NCBI GenBank assembly: GCA_027296385.1
Contig: JAPUJD010000243.1
Location: 1-5,971 of the forward strand
Direction of reading: 5' to 3'
Origin: Acidobacteriota bacterium
GTDB lineage: Bacteria > Acidobacteriota > Thermoanaerobaculia > Multivoradales > JAHEKO01
Length of the DNA: 5,971 bases
The notes below the pieces were generated by a model, which saw only the letters and a program-made list of their open reading frames with translations, did no database searches and had not been told where the DNA came from. Positions 5,380 to 5,971 of this stretch are shown piece by piece. A program made the translations under genes and the position numbers. The first letter of the stretch is position 1. Each line of letters starts with the position of its first letter.

Positions 5380-5759
5380 GATCCACTCTCGAGATCGCCG
5401 AGAGGATCGATCACCCAGTTCAGCACCGCGGTGGTGGGATCCTCGACCTCCGCTTCGAAGCTCTCGCCGCCATGGAAGTTCAACCAGGAGAGCAGCAGGA
5501 CCAGCCCGAGAGTGGCGGGAAGCAACCTCAGGGCGGCCCAGGCGAGGGGGTCGTCATGCGGCCCTAGCCGGGTGCGGATGCGGGCGGCGAAGCCGGTCGG
5601 CGGAGCCACCTGCAAGTGATGGTCGCCGAGAGCTCGCTCGATCGCCTCGAGCCGCTGGGCGAATTGTCCGCACTCGTCGCAGTCCGCGACGTGCCGGCGC
5701 ACCGCGCCGAGATTGGCGTTGGGACCCGTCATCATGATGCGCGCTCGGCGGCAGTTCAT
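5376..5759 (-). CDS. Zinc-finger (ZAS-type) anti-sigma factor with one membrane helix
   Basis: This is a 127-residue protein. The N-terminal domain holds Cys3 and the H-x3-C-x2-C motif HVADCDEC (His23, Cys27, Cys30), the zinc-binding anti-sigma (ZAS/zf-HC2) pattern. Such domains bind ECF sigma factors and hold them at the membrane. A hydrophobic segment at about 75-94 (LRLLPATLGLVLLLSWLNF) is the single membrane helix, leaving a short periplasmic tail of about 33 acidic residues. ATG 5759 overlaps the sigma stop by four bases (ATGA), and GGAGG (5767-5771, - strand) sits seven bases upstream. The stop overlaps the next start as GTGA. Operon order (sigma, anti-sigma, periplasmic protein) strongly supports the role. 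The tail is too short to be a large sensor domain, so sensing may fall to the downstream protein or follow regulated proteolysis. The inducing signal is unknown. Confidence 0.8.
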   Translation of the reverse strand: MNCRRARIMMTGPNANLGAVRRHVADCDECGQFAQRLEAIERALGDHHLQVAPPTGFAARIRTRLGPHDDPLAWAALRLLPATLGLVLLLSWLNFHGGESFEAEVEDPTTAVLNWVIDPLGDLESGS

Positions 5760-5971
5760 GCGCCGGCCTCCGCGAGTCGGCGCAGTTTGCGTCGCGCTCT
5801 GAACGCTCGTACCTTGACGTTGGAGGGTGACCAGCCCGTGTGTTCGGCGATCTCCGCCGTCGACCAGCCCTCGCCGTGCAACAAGAGCAGCAGGAAGCGA
5901 TCGTTGGCCGGCAACCGCGCCAGCAGGCGCTCGGCGTCCAGTCGGGCGTCGATGCTGCCGGGCTTGGCCGG
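5756..5971 (-). CDS. ECF-type RNA polymerase sigma factor, C-terminal region 4 (partial)
   Basis: The gene enters from the right edge. The last 71 residues are visible before TGA at 5758-5756. They read RLDAERLLARLPANDRFLLLL, then HGEGWSTAEIAEHTGWSPSN, then VKVRAFRARRKLRRLAEAGA. This is the region 4 helix-turn-helix of ECF sigma factors, which contacts the -35 element: an L-x-x-L-P-x-x-x-R-x start, a GWSTAEIAEHTG turn and a basic recognition helix. A bias toward other LuxR-like HTH proteins is possible, but the directly overlapping ZAS anti-sigma gene makes a sigma factor by far the best call. Region 2 and the promoter lie outside the window. The stop and the anti-sigma start share ATGA, typical of coupled, stoichiometric expression. 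Confidence 0.85.
   Translation of the reverse strand, partial: PAKPGSIDARLDAERLLARLPANDRFLLLLLHGEGWSTAEIAEHTGWSPSNVKVRAFRARRKLRRLAEAGA

Noticed and set aside
1..5971. Signs of mobile elements, tRNA, CRISPR or phage genes.
   Set aside because: No terminal inverted repeats, transposase motifs, tRNA-like cloverleaf ends, spaced direct repeats or phage proteins were seen. Composition is even throughout.

Overview
The window is a gene-dense, GC-rich piece of chromosome, with eight complete genes plus one partial gene at each edge. Short spacers, frequent stop/start overlaps, GTG starts and GC-rich codons throughout suggest a high-GC free-living bacterium. The gene mix (AtuA-type catabolism, an ECF sigma/anti-sigma pair, an A-type Fe-S carrier, YgfZ) would fit Acidobacteriota or a similar phylum, but this is inference and no marker gene settles it. 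I see no RNA gene, insertion sequence, CRISPR array or phage gene, and no gene-free stretch longer than about 120 bases.

Region 1 (1-1657, + strand) is the end of a catabolic operon. It holds the C-terminal part of a DUF1446/AtuA-like protein, a small protein equal to the AtuA C-terminal domain, and a crotonase of the methylglutaconyl-CoA/isohexenylglutaconyl-CoA hydratase type. This set is typical of branched-chain acyl-CoA breakdown (acyclic terpene or leucine type). More of the operon probably lies to the left of the window.

Region 2 (1665-4361) has an alpha/beta hydrolase on the - strand that converges on region 1. It is divergent from a + strand pair: ygfZ (folate-dependent Fe-S maintenance) and a MIP-family channel. 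The 61-bp divergent spacer holds a -10-like hexamer facing each way. Each ends exactly six bases before its start codon, which suggests that both genes are read as leaderless mRNAs. The channel has a His-Ile-Ala-Arg selectivity filter, as in some plant tonoplast aquaporins, rather than the AqpZ filter.

Region 3 (4396-5971, - strand) holds an ErpA-like Fe-S carrier with its own promoter and a palindrome over the predicted start site. Upstream of it is a tightly overlapped cassette: an ECF sigma factor (only region 4 is in the window), a zinc-finger anti-sigma factor with one membrane helix, and a membrane-anchored CpxP/CnrX-like helical protein with a polyproline tail. The cassette looks like an envelope-stress or metal-responsive signalling unit. 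ygfZ and erpA, both Fe-S maintenance genes, lie on either side of the channel gene.

Nothing here is clearly a new system. The best leads are the sigma/anti-sigma/helical-protein cassette, the symmetric leaderless promoter pair and the unusual channel filter.
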